The notes under the pieces were generated by a model. The model did not search any database, had not been told where the DNA came from, and saw only the letters and a list, made by a program, of their open reading frames with translations. A program made the translations under genes and the position numbers. From Winogradskyella ouciana (GTDB lineage: Bacteria > Bacteroidota > Bacteroidia > Flavobacteriales > Flavobacteriaceae), in contig NZ_WJYA01000002.1 of the NCBI RefSeq assembly GCF_009709615.1, forward strand, positions 248,001 through 312,000: 64,000 bases of DNA. Direction: 5' to 3'. Positions 1-6,813 of the stretch are shown here, in pieces; position 1 is the stretch's first letter; each line of letters begins with the position of its first letter.

Positions 1-79
1 GTTCGCCCCATTCTTGTTTTAATTTTCCTTTAGCAATGTTCCAATTGCCTTTTGCTTTATCTTGCCATGGTTTGCTCAT
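1..79 (-). CDS. CsbD-like stress protein, 3' end outside window
   Basis: Only the first 26 codons are inside the window. The start codon lies at 77-79 and the reading runs off the left edge. The visible N-terminus begins MSKPWQDKAKGNWNIAKGKL and continues KQEWG, which matches the pattern of CsbD family proteins: small, hydrophilic, stress-induced proteins whose first residues read like K-G-x-W-x-x-x-K-G-K-x-K-x-x-W-G. CsbD proteins are general stress proteins of unknown biochemical role. The call rests on this short stretch, so it is probable but not certain. Confidence 0.6.
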   Translation of the reverse strand, partial: MSKPWQDKAKGNWNIAKGKLKQEWGE

Positions 80-198
80 AATCAATTAGTTTTAAAGTTG
101 TGATAAACCAATATGATTTATCTACATTAAATTTAAAATGAATCGTTAGCTTCGATTATCGCTATCAAATTAAAAATTGTTGCAAATGAAATTGAGGT

Positions 199-1932
199 TT
201 ACATTCCACGCTTTTTAAAGTCCTTTTCAATGGTTTCCATAACCCATTTGGTAAGTTTTCTCGAGACTTTACCAATAACGATGCCACGAGATAGCCACCA
301 GAAGAATCCTGAAAATTTCGTATTGAGTTCAGCTTTGAGAATAGCTTTGACTCTATTTTTAATTGGTTTCTCTAATGCTTTAAAGGCTTTTGCATTAAAC
401 TTTGGAAAATCCTGAATTTCATATTTTGTAGGATTAGGATCATCATTTGGATCTAACTTACTCACATCTGGTATAATGGGCATATAGGTCTTGCCGTCCA
501 CTACTCTACTGAATTCCTCAATAGCCGATGCGCTGATACCATGAAATAAATTATTAGGATCAGTAGGATTACATTCTGTAAAGAATACACCTCTTAAAAA
601 GTTTCTGGCATTTTTGCGGCCGAGAAAAAAATCGTGCTTCCTAAATTCAATATCCAAAAAACCTCCAAAACCTCCGATACCTCCTGTTGCCAAAGGTGGA
701 TGATCCACTTCTTCATCAACCTGGCCCAATTTTAATTTTCTTGGAAAAGCCATAATCTTAAAAATTCCTGAGGCGAAAGTGTCACTCTGTTTGTTTCGAG
801 CCTGATTTAAAATTGTAGGTACCAAATAACCCACAATATCCATAATACTTGTCTTTTTATAATCAGGTGTTGAATTAATGATCTCATCTTCAAAATTTGG
901 AAAGGGATCAATCAACACTGTTCCGTATTTTGGGTTTTTGGCATCTTCAGGGCCGTGGTTTTCTTCAAGACAGCGTAGCACTTCATCGAAAGGTTCATTA
1001 TTTATGGCACCACCATCTACTGCAGTGAACTGAAAGTTCTTTTTCAAGTCTTTTTCAAACTCTAAATCCATGCTTGCAGTAAAAGCCTTTCGTTTCTTTA
1101 AACTGTTCTGTATGTACTCGGTGGGAAATTCAGTATCAAAATAACGAGGCGCCAATCCGACAGGGAATGCTCCTGTAGCTTTTGTCACCTTAACTAAGAA
1201 GTCCCTGTTAGATTTAGAATCTGAAGTTGGGGATAATGGTCTAAAGGGCAGAAATTGATTCTTGTCCTTAATTTCATCATAATTCACCTTAAAATGAGCA
1301 ACAATATCATGATTGCTTATGCGATGTCCTGGAGTTGAATCTAGAAATTTAGATTTTATCCTACTCAACTTAATTTTGTAATCCACAGGACGTAAGCTCG
1401 TTACCGTTAGCAATATTCTTAAGTCCTTAGAAATATAACTTGGGAAATTATCTTTACTCGCATCTTGTGGTAGTTGCTCAAAAACCTTCTCGGCAATTCT
1501 GTCTATAGGTTTTGAGTTCAGTAATGATGGTGCACCTTTATTATCTTTAAAATCAGAGTTAGAGAGCATTTTTTTAAAAGTGGTTTCACCATCTCCACTT
1601 CTATCGTAGAGACTTTCATCATCATCTAAAAATACCCAACTGTCGTAAAGGATATTTCCTGTTTTGGTACTCGACTTTTTCTTAACAGGTTTAAGGTTGC
1701 CATCACAGAGAGCCAGAGCAGTAATCATACTTACCATACCTCCAGCTGATGCTCCTCCGATGGCATCGATGACAACATTGTGATTAGGAATATGCTCTTT
1801 TTTTAATTGTTTTGCCTTTTCCCATTCTGATAAAGCCTCCAGGATATAATCCATAAAACCCGCTGTGTAAGCTCCGGCTGAAACAGCACCAGCCATAGTT
1901 AAACCTAAATGAAATGTGTTTGATTGAGACAT
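199..1932 (-). CDS. Patatin-like phospholipase family protein
   Basis: A 577-residue protein with the features of patatin-like acyl hydrolases, which cleave acyl groups from lipids with a Ser-Asp dyad. The nucleophile elbow GGASAGG lies at residues 59-65, giving Ser62 in a G-x-S-x-G context, and a glycine-rich stretch near residues 10-25 could form the oxyanion hole. The catalytic aspartate is probably in the DGG motif near residue 305. There is no signal peptide, so a cytoplasmic or membrane-surface location is likely. The C-terminal 200 residues, including a glycine-rich segment near 410-425, are outside the usual patatin core. The substrate is unknown. It appears monocistronic, between the CsbD-like gene and a gene ending at 2141. 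Confidence 0.85.
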   Translation of the reverse strand: MSQSNTFHLGLTMAGAVSAGAYTAGFMDYILEALSEWEKAKQLKKEHIPNHNVVIDAIGGASAGGMVSMITALALCDGNLKPVKKKSSTKTGNILYDSWVFLDDDESLYDRSGDGETTFKKMLSNSDFKDNKGAPSLLNSKPIDRIAEKVFEQLPQDASKDNFPSYISKDLRILLTVTSLRPVDYKIKLSRIKSKFLDSTPGHRISNHDIVAHFKVNYDEIKDKNQFLPFRPLSPTSDSKSNRDFLVKVTKATGAFPVGLAPRYFDTEFPTEYIQNSLKKRKAFTASMDLEFEKDLKKNFQFTAVDGGAINNEPFDEVLRCLEENHGPEDAKNPKYGTVLIDPFPNFEDEIINSTPDYKKTSIMDIVGYLVPTILNQARNKQSDTFASGIFKIMAFPRKLKLGQVDEEVDHPPLATGGIGGFGGFLDIEFRKHDFFLGRKNARNFLRGVFFTECNPTDPNNLFHGISASAIEEFSRVVDGKTYMPIIPDVSKLDPNDDPNPTKYEIQDFPKFNAKAFKALEKPIKNRVKAILKAELNTKFSGFFWWLSRGIVIGKVSRKLTKWVMETIEKDFKKRGM

Positions 1933-2083
1933 AGTTGTTTACCTTTTAGTTTATAACAATACAAGCATATCTGCAAATTAGATATGAAATGTGTCAATAG
2001 AATTAATAACAGGGAATTATTAAGGGATAGCTAAAGATAAAATTTTTTAGTTTTATTTTTTCTCAAAGCGTAATGTTTATATA

Positions 2084-2117
2084 TAAAAAAAGCCCTGAAT
2101 AGTAATTCAGAGCTTTT
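2084..2117 (-). terminator. Rho-independent terminator for the 2141-2725 gene
   Basis: Read on the minus strand, AAAAGCTCTGAA, a 6-nt loop and TTCAGGGCTTTT form a hairpin with one mismatch, followed by a run of T. It lies 25-55 nt past the stop codon of the minus-strand gene. Confidence 0.75.
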
Positions 2118-2140
2118 ACGGTTAATTAATGTATGCTGAC

Positions 2141-2725
2141 TTATGAGTTCGGTTCAGTATGCTCAGGCAATACAATATCTTTACTGGCAACCAACATGCC
2201 ATCTTCTTTCTCTATGTTTAAAATTCTTGCTTCTTGTCCTTTTTTAATCAAACGCTTTCTACATCTTTTTGTCAATAAAGGATCTTCATCAAATAGTAAA
2301 GATTCTAATTGTACTTCTGGTTTAGAAGCTTCTTTTATAATCGGAAAGATTTGTTGCATTTGATTATAGCGTCTATCATTACCAGGAACAAATGTGTAGA
2401 ACGTATATCTACCATCTTCATCCGTTTTTACCCAACTTCTATGAAACACATAACGATCATCACCAGATTGCCTTAAATCAAAATCACCGTTTTCATCTGG
2501 TTGTTCAATAAATATAATGACATCCTTAGCGGGAGTTACACCGTCACTTTGGTAAATGACACCAGTTAGTTTTAGTTTATTGGTTTTAGATCTAAAATCT
2601 GGAATTGTATCTGTGTTACTCAGCAGGTCTTCTGCTCTATCGTAAATAGGACTTTCTTGTGCAGATATTGGATTAACAGCACTATAAAAACAGATGAGGC
2701 AAAATGCTACAATAAGATTTTTCAT
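2141..2725 (-). CDS. Secreted intradiol-dioxygenase-like protein, probably non-catalytic
   Basis: A 194-residue protein with a signal peptide (about residues 1-22, ending near SAQ). The centre, from LTGVIYQSDG through WVKTDEDGRYTFYT, follows the beta-sandwich pattern of intradiol ring-cleavage dioxygenases (protocatechuate 3,4-dioxygenase beta type), and the later PIIKEA and LLFDEDPLLT segments continue the family pattern. In active members the two iron-binding histidines sit in an HIH-type motif just before the IKE segment. Here that position reads MQQIFPIIKE, with no histidine, so iron binding by the normal four ligands is unlikely. It is probably a catalytically dead structural or binding relative. 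It has its own terminator and no partner gene. Function unknown. Confidence 0.65.
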   Translation of the reverse strand: MKNLIVAFCLICFYSAVNPISAQESPIYDRAEDLLSNTDTIPDFRSKTNKLKLTGVIYQSDGVTPAKDVIIFIEQPDENGDFDLRQSGDDRYVFHRSWVKTDEDGRYTFYTFVPGNDRRYNQMQQIFPIIKEASKPEVQLESLLFDEDPLLTKRCRKRLIKKGQEARILNIEKEDGMLVASKDIVLPEHTEPNS

Positions 2726-3103
2726 GGTTGTTTAAGATTTGGGTTGCACCAAAATTGCTTCAAAAAATCTCTAATTCCCTAAAAATCATATAAATGCCAA
2801 ATTTTTGCGATAAAATGAAAATAAATGCAAAAATCAACGATGAAATACTATAGTTGAATCAATAAAAAATTACGAATTGTGATTTAAAAAATAATTATGA
2901 AAGTTCTTCAAAAGCAATAAAATCTGAAGAAAAATATGCTGGTTTTTTTGATTTTTCTATAGTGAATTACACTTTAATTTTCGAAAAAAACCACTAAGTA
3001 TTTCGTCGGTAAAATATGCACTTAATCCACTAAATACGCAGTTTATCCATGAAATATGTATTTAAAGTGTTAAAATTTTTTCATGAAAAAACATGAATTT
3101 TAG
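2726..3103. other. AT-rich intergenic region with repeated motif
   Basis: Gene-free and very AT-rich. It holds an inverted copy of GTATTTCATCG at 2838-2848, a one-mismatch direct copy at 2998-3008, and the 20-bp repeat array listed separately at 2995-3074. I see no ORF or RNA gene here. It looks like an extended regulatory region for the gene starting at 3164 and perhaps for the divergent gene at 2725. Confidence 0.6.
2995..3074 (+). repeat. Four imperfect tandem 20-bp repeats upstream of a promoter
   Basis: Four consecutive 20-nt units start at 2995, 3015, 3035 and 3055, with shared pattern TAnGnAnTTnnTCnnnnAAA. Units two and three agree at 15 of 20 positions; units one and four are more diverged. 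The period of 20 bp is close to two helical turns, which would put all copies on one face of the DNA. The array ends 30 bp before the -33 box at 3104, so it is well placed as an operator or activator-binding array. Confidence 0.6.
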
Positions 3104-3133
3104 TTGTTTTTCTTAATATTTTGTATAGATTTG
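3104..3133 (+). promoter_or_regulatory. Flavobacterial-type promoter for the gene at 3164
   Basis: TTG at 3104-3106 (-33 box), 19 bp, then TAGATTTG at 3126-3133, a full match to the Bacteroidota -7 consensus TAnnTTTG. Transcription would begin near 3138. This decides the gene start: the in-frame TTG at 3104 would lie upstream of the transcript, so ATG 3164 is used. Confidence 0.8.
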
Positions 3134-3163
3134 TCTTCGTTAGTCCAAATCAAAACTATAAAT

Positions 3164-3637
3164 ATGAAAGCAAAACTTACTTTATTTAGTGCAATCTTTT
3201 TCCTTATGATAGGTCTAGGTCATGCTCAAAAAAATGAAGAATCTAAAAAGAAAAAAGACCAGTCACAAAGTATTATAAGTGGCAAGGTTAATATTTCTAA
3301 GTACCATAGCCGCGAGCAATTAGATGAAATGTCTAAAGGTGAACTACTGACTCTATATATAGAACGTATAGAAGTCATTGTAAATATTCTACCTAATATT
3401 GCATTTGCTACTAAACCTGGTGTTACCATGGCGTCTTTAGGGATTCCAGAAACCAAAGAAAATAAGAAAGCATTAGAAGATAATATGGAAGCTTCTGACA
3501 ACTACTTTGAAAGTACTGTCGAATATCAGACCAAAATACTCCCCTATTCTGATACTAATGACTTAATAGCCGCAATTTTGTTCTATGAATCAACATTAAA
3601 GGCGTTACATACATACAACGATTTTAAAGAAGATTAA
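3164..3637 (+). CDS. Small secreted protein of unknown function
   Basis: A 157-residue protein with a clear signal peptide (MKAKLTLFSAIFFLMIGLG, cleavage after HAQ), then a lysine-rich linker and a mainly helical, hydrophilic body with no Cys. I recognise no family. The start is set at ATG 3164 because the promoter -7 box is at 3126-3133; a longer TTG-started reading would begin inside the promoter. It is probably exported to the periplasm or beyond. It stands alone between its own promoter and terminator and is preceded by an unusual array of 20-bp repeats, which suggests strong regulation. It shares the GTATTTCATCG-like motif with the upstream region of the next gene, so co-regulation is possible. 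Confidence 0.75.
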   Translation: MKAKLTLFSAIFFLMIGLGHAQKNEESKKKKDQSQSIISGKVNISKYHSREQLDEMSKGELLTLYIERIEVIVNILPNIAFATKPGVTMASLGIPETKENKKALEDNMEASDNYFESTVEYQTKILPYSDTNDLIAAILFYESTLKALHTYNDFKED

Positions 3638-3660
3638 GTCACTAGAATTTTATAATTAAA

Positions 3661-3687
3661 CCTCGCAAATTTTGTGAGGTTTTTTTA
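3661..3687 (+). terminator. Rho-independent terminator
   Basis: CCTCGCAAA and TTTGTGAGG pair (one G-U) to form a short hairpin followed by eight T, 23 nt after the stop codon of the 3164 gene. Confidence 0.8.
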
Positions 3688-3798
3688 TTCTTTATTATTT
3701 TTTCAAAACACTGATAAACAGTGAATTAATCTTACCTTGTTCTTGTCTTAAAAACCTGATTATTTGTAGGAAAAAGATTAAAGTAATATAAAATATGT

Positions 3799-3828
3799 GT
3801 ATTTCATCGATATTTTCTTGTATTTCAT
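3799..3828 (+). promoter_or_regulatory. Direct repeat GTATTTCAT with 21-bp spacing, possible LytTR operator
   Basis: GTATTTCAT occurs at 3799-3807 and again at 3820-3828: two 9-bp direct repeats separated by 12 bp. LytTR-domain response regulators bind paired ~9-bp direct repeats with about this spacing. The first copy extends to GTATTTCATCG, identical to the inverted copy at 2838-2848 and one base from 2998-3008. The second overlaps the promoter -33 box at 3818. The motif differs from published LytTR consensus sites, so only the geometry supports the regulator type. Confidence 0.45.
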
Positions 3829-3848
3829 AGGTTTTATTCCTATGTTTG
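3818..3848 (+). promoter_or_regulatory. Flavobacterial-type promoter for the gene at 3901
   Basis: TTG at 3818-3820, 20 bp, then TATGTTTG at 3841-3848, which matches TAnnTTTG. The transcript would have a leader of about 45-50 nt before ATG 3901. Confidence 0.8.
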
Positions 3849-3900
3849 AGGCAATTAGTTGAAAAACCCAAAAATATCTAACATAACGAATTAAACGACT

Positions 3901-5223
3901 ATGAAAAATTTTATTCAAACCGCGCTTATTTTTCTACTAGTGTTTAGCACTGCTTCTGCACAGCAGGAAAAAGGAATAATTGGCTATAGTAATTGGCTAA
4001 ATTCATGGACAGAATTTAAACCTAGTCAACCAGACTATGGTGAACCTACTCAGATTTTGAGTGGTAACATTACAAAAGACACCAAGCTTGTTAAGAGAGA
4101 TGTGTATTTACTATTAGGTGATGTATTTGTTACCGATAGTACAACATTAACAATTGAACCAGGAACTGTCATCATTGGTGATTTTGAGTCTAAAGGTTCT
4201 CTAACAATAAGTAATGGTTCTAAAATAATCGCTAATGGAACCCAAACCGATCCTATTATTTTTACATCAAGTAGAAGCAATAAAAAGCCAGGTGATTGGG
4301 GCGGACTTTTTATTCTAGGCGATGCACCATTAAACACTTATGGGAAACTATCTTCACTTAATTACGGACTTCGTCCATCATCAACTGAAGACATAGGCTT
4401 TGGTGGCTATAATTCTGAAAGCAATTCAGGTATCTTAAGATATGTGAGAATTGAATTTGCAGGAAAAAGAACCAAGCAATATGGGTACTTTAATGCATTA
4501 ACATTAGCTGGTGTAGGTAACAAAACCGTTATAGAAAATGTGATGGTCAGCTATAGTGCTGGCAATTCATTTAATATCCTTGGTGGCTCAGCAATTTTAG
4601 AACAATTAGTATCATACAGATCTAGCAGAAACGATTATGAATTTAATTACGGTACACAATGCCAGCTAATTAACTCTTTAGCAATTAGATCACCTTACAT
4701 CTCTAGTGCTGATGGATCACGTTGTATGGTTGTAAAATCTTACGATAATAAAGAAGATGCAGACACTTCTAAAAGGCAAACTTTTGTAAATGCAGAAAAC
4801 TTAACGTTGGTGAATATTTCCAATGATCTAAGATCTGATATTAAAGTTGGATTGGTGCAAGAAGCTATTTACATAGGTGCTGATGCATCATTCGCCATTA
4901 ACAAGAGTGTTATTTCTGGGTTTTATCCTGCAGTAATTTTTGATGACCAAATTCAACTTAATAACCAAAACCTTGAAAAAATACAGTTTACAAGAACTTA
5001 CTTTAATAACTGTAAAGGAAATATCTATAGAAAAGGATATACAAATAATGACGATTTAGAGAGCTGGTATGGTAGTAGAGCTTTTGATAACCTTTACGCT
5101 AAAGGCTCTGATGACGAAACATTCATCGATGCTAAAGACAGCAGAAATCCTGATTTTAGATTACAAGTAAATAGAATTATTGCTTCAAATGATTTTATTG
5201 ACGACGACGACGATGAAGATTAA
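3901..5223 (+). CDS. Secreted parallel beta-helix protein
   Basis: A 440-residue protein with a signal peptide (about 1-20, cleavage after SASA). The body has repeated short beta-strand units with turns of the type LTIEPGTVIIG, LTISNGSKIIANGT and VRIEFAGK, together with WGGLFILGDAPLN, a pattern common in Bacteroidota surface proteins with a right-handed parallel beta-helix. The C-terminus ends in an acidic tail, DDDDDED, with no recognisable T9SS sorting domain. Such proteins often bind or process polysaccharides or act as surface scaffolds, but no catalytic residues can be assigned. It has its own promoter and lies 123 bp before the T9SS type B gene; the two stem-loops between them suggest partial uncoupling. 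Confidence 0.75.
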   Translation: MKNFIQTALIFLLVFSTASAQQEKGIIGYSNWLNSWTEFKPSQPDYGEPTQILSGNITKDTKLVKRDVYLLLGDVFVTDSTTLTIEPGTVIIGDFESKGSLTISNGSKIIANGTQTDPIIFTSSRSNKKPGDWGGLFILGDAPLNTYGKLSSLNYGLRPSSTEDIGFGGYNSESNSGILRYVRIEFAGKRTKQYGYFNALTLAGVGNKTVIENVMVSYSAGNSFNILGGSAILEQLVSYRSSRNDYEFNYGTQCQLINSLAIRSPYISSADGSRCMVVKSYDNKEDADTSKRQTFVNAENLTLVNISNDLRSDIKVGLVQEAIYIGADASFAINKSVISGFYPAVIFDDQIQLNNQNLEKIQFTRTYFNNCKGNIYRKGYTNNDDLESWYGSRAFDNLYAKGSDDETFIDAKDSRNPDFRLQVNRIIASNDFIDDDDDED

Positions 5224-5232
5224 TCAAAACCG

Positions 5233-5295
5233 CTAGAGTAATTCAATTTTATTCTAGTGATTGATTTTTATTGAACAAACCCTCAATAAAATTTT
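5233..5295 (+). terminator. Two adjacent stem-loops, possible terminator or attenuator
   Basis: The first stem pairs CTAGAGTAA (5233-5241) with TTATTCTAG (5249-5257). The second pairs TTTTATTGA (5266-5274) with TCAATAAAA (5283-5291), followed by TTTTC. Both have 9 bp but are AT-rich, so termination would be weak. They may reduce read-through from the beta-helix gene into the adhesin unit. Confidence 0.4.
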
Positions 5296-5346
5296 CAAAC
5301 AACAAATTATAACAGCTTATAGATTAGAAAAATACAAGAAGATAGA

Positions 5347-6813
5347 ATGCTTAAAATTACTAATGTTAACGGATTAATTATTGGACTTTGCTTTACTGTT
5401 CTTTTATTTCAAGAACAGGCGAATGCGCAATTGGTAATTGGCCAACCTAATTTAGGTTTTAGCCAGGCTTGTGCAAGCGAATCTTTCAATTCTTATGACG
5501 TAACATTTGTTTTCTCACCAGAGTCTGCTGTCAATGCTTCAAATCAGTTTATTATTGAAATGTCTGATGCAGATGGTGACTTTTCTAATTCTACTACAGT
5601 TTACACATCCTCACCTGGATCGGTTACTGACTCACCTGCTACCTTAAATTTTTCTATACCGGAAACTACGGCAGGAGAGGATTATAGGATTCGTGTTAAA
5701 AGTACGTCGCCAGTCGCAACTAGTTCTTCTTCTGCAGCTTTTGCAGCATATTACAAATTACAGGATTCACCTTTTTCAATCAATAACCTTGTGTCAACAG
5801 GAGCTTATTGTACGGGCGGAAGCTACCTGCTTACTATTGATAACCCAGGAACTGGAAATAACGATTCACCACTTAACTACCCGTCTTTAACATTTAATTG
5901 GTATAAAGAAACAAGTTCTACTACATCAGTATTTGTAGCTGAAGGTCCTTCCCTATCGGTAAGTGAAGAAGGTACTTATTTTGTAGAAACAAATTATGGT
6001 AGCTGCACTTCAGATTCATTTTCTAACCGAGTAACTATCAGTGAAGCCAGTTCTTCGGGAGAGGCTGAAGCAACTATAGCTTCTAGTTTGGGTAATCCTT
6101 ATTGCCCAGAGCAAGGGCTTACAACACTTAGCACAATTGGTGGTAATAGCTATCAATGGTTTAAAGACGGTGTGGAAATTCCTGATGCAACAAATCAAAT
6201 GTACCAAACTGATGAGTCTGGTACGTTTTCGGTTCAGGTAGATTTAGGAGATTGCTCAGCTTCAGGTTCTATAGATTTAGAAAGTGAGCTTTTTGAAAGT
6301 GAAATCAATGTGGATGAAGTCAACCATTTAATTGAAGGAGAAACGCTTTCAGTAGAAATAACAAATACAGCCATAAGTCCAGAGTTTCAATGGTATTTCA
6401 ATAACCAAATCATTGCAGATGCTAATGATAACACTTATGATATTACAGAATTTGGAGATTATACAGTAGTCATATCTGAAACTTCAGGTTGTGAAGGCTC
6501 AAGGATATACGAATTTACCGTTGAGGAAGGTATAGATCCATTTCCAGATGTAGAAAAAATACCAAATGTAATTAGCCCAAACGGTGATTTCAAGAACGAT
6601 ACTTGGGTTCTACCCTTAGAATACACTACGGGAACCAACACGGAAGTCGTGATTTTAAACGAACAAGGTAAAGTGGTTTTTCAAACCATAGACTACCAGA
6701 ATAATTGGCCAGAAAACGATTTAAACTTAACCAGTATAAATCAGGTATTCTACTATATTATTACAACAACAGATGGAGAAGTAAAAAAAGGATCAATAAC
6801 AGTAGTGAAATAA
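5347..6813 (+). CDS. T9SS type B sorting domain protein with Ig-like domains
   Basis: A 488-residue exported protein with a signal peptide (about 1-27, ending ANAQ). The middle has several Ig-like or PKD-like segments, each marked by a Trp-containing strand (FNWYKE, YQWFKDG, FQWYFNN) and a GTYFVE, GTFSVQ or GDYTVV strand, plus conserved Cys pairs. The C-terminal 85 residues start at IPNVISPNGDFKNDTW, the hallmark of the gliding-motility-associated (CHU_C) type B sorting domain used by T9SS. It should be moved across the outer membrane and retained or released at the cell surface. Its stop codon overlaps the start of the next gene as TAATG, so the two are translationally coupled; it may be a partner of that barrel protein. 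Confidence 0.85.
   Translation: MLKITNVNGLIIGLCFTVLLFQEQANAQLVIGQPNLGFSQACASESFNSYDVTFVFSPESAVNASNQFIIEMSDADGDFSNSTTVYTSSPGSVTDSPATLNFSIPETTAGEDYRIRVKSTSPVATSSSSAAFAAYYKLQDSPFSINNLVSTGAYCTGGSYLLTIDNPGTGNNDSPLNYPSLTFNWYKETSSTTSVFVAEGPSLSVSEEGTYFVETNYGSCTSDSFSNRVTISEASSSGEAEATIASSLGNPYCPEQGLTTLSTIGGNSYQWFKDGVEIPDATNQMYQTDESGTFSVQVDLGDCSASGSIDLESELFESEINVDEVNHLIEGETLSVEITNTAISPEFQWYFNNQIIADANDNTYDITEFGDYTVVISETSGCEGSRIYEFTVEEGIDPFPDVEKIPNVISPNGDFKNDTWVLPLEYTTGTNTEVVILNEQGKVVFQTIDYQNNWPENDLNLTSINQVFYYIITTTDGEVKKGSITVVK

Noticed and set aside
2995..3074. CRISPR array, from four repeats at a constant period
   Set aside because: The 20-bp units are directly adjacent with no spacers, are imperfect, and no cas gene is near.
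3104..3163. TTG start at 3104 for the small secreted protein
   Set aside because: The TTG is the promoter -33 box and lies upstream of the expected transcript; ATG 3164 begins a clean signal peptide.
6705..6812. Upstream extension of the PorP/coiled-coil gene
   Set aside because: It lies inside the preceding gene and lacks a signal peptide; ATG 6813 overlaps the stop and starts one.
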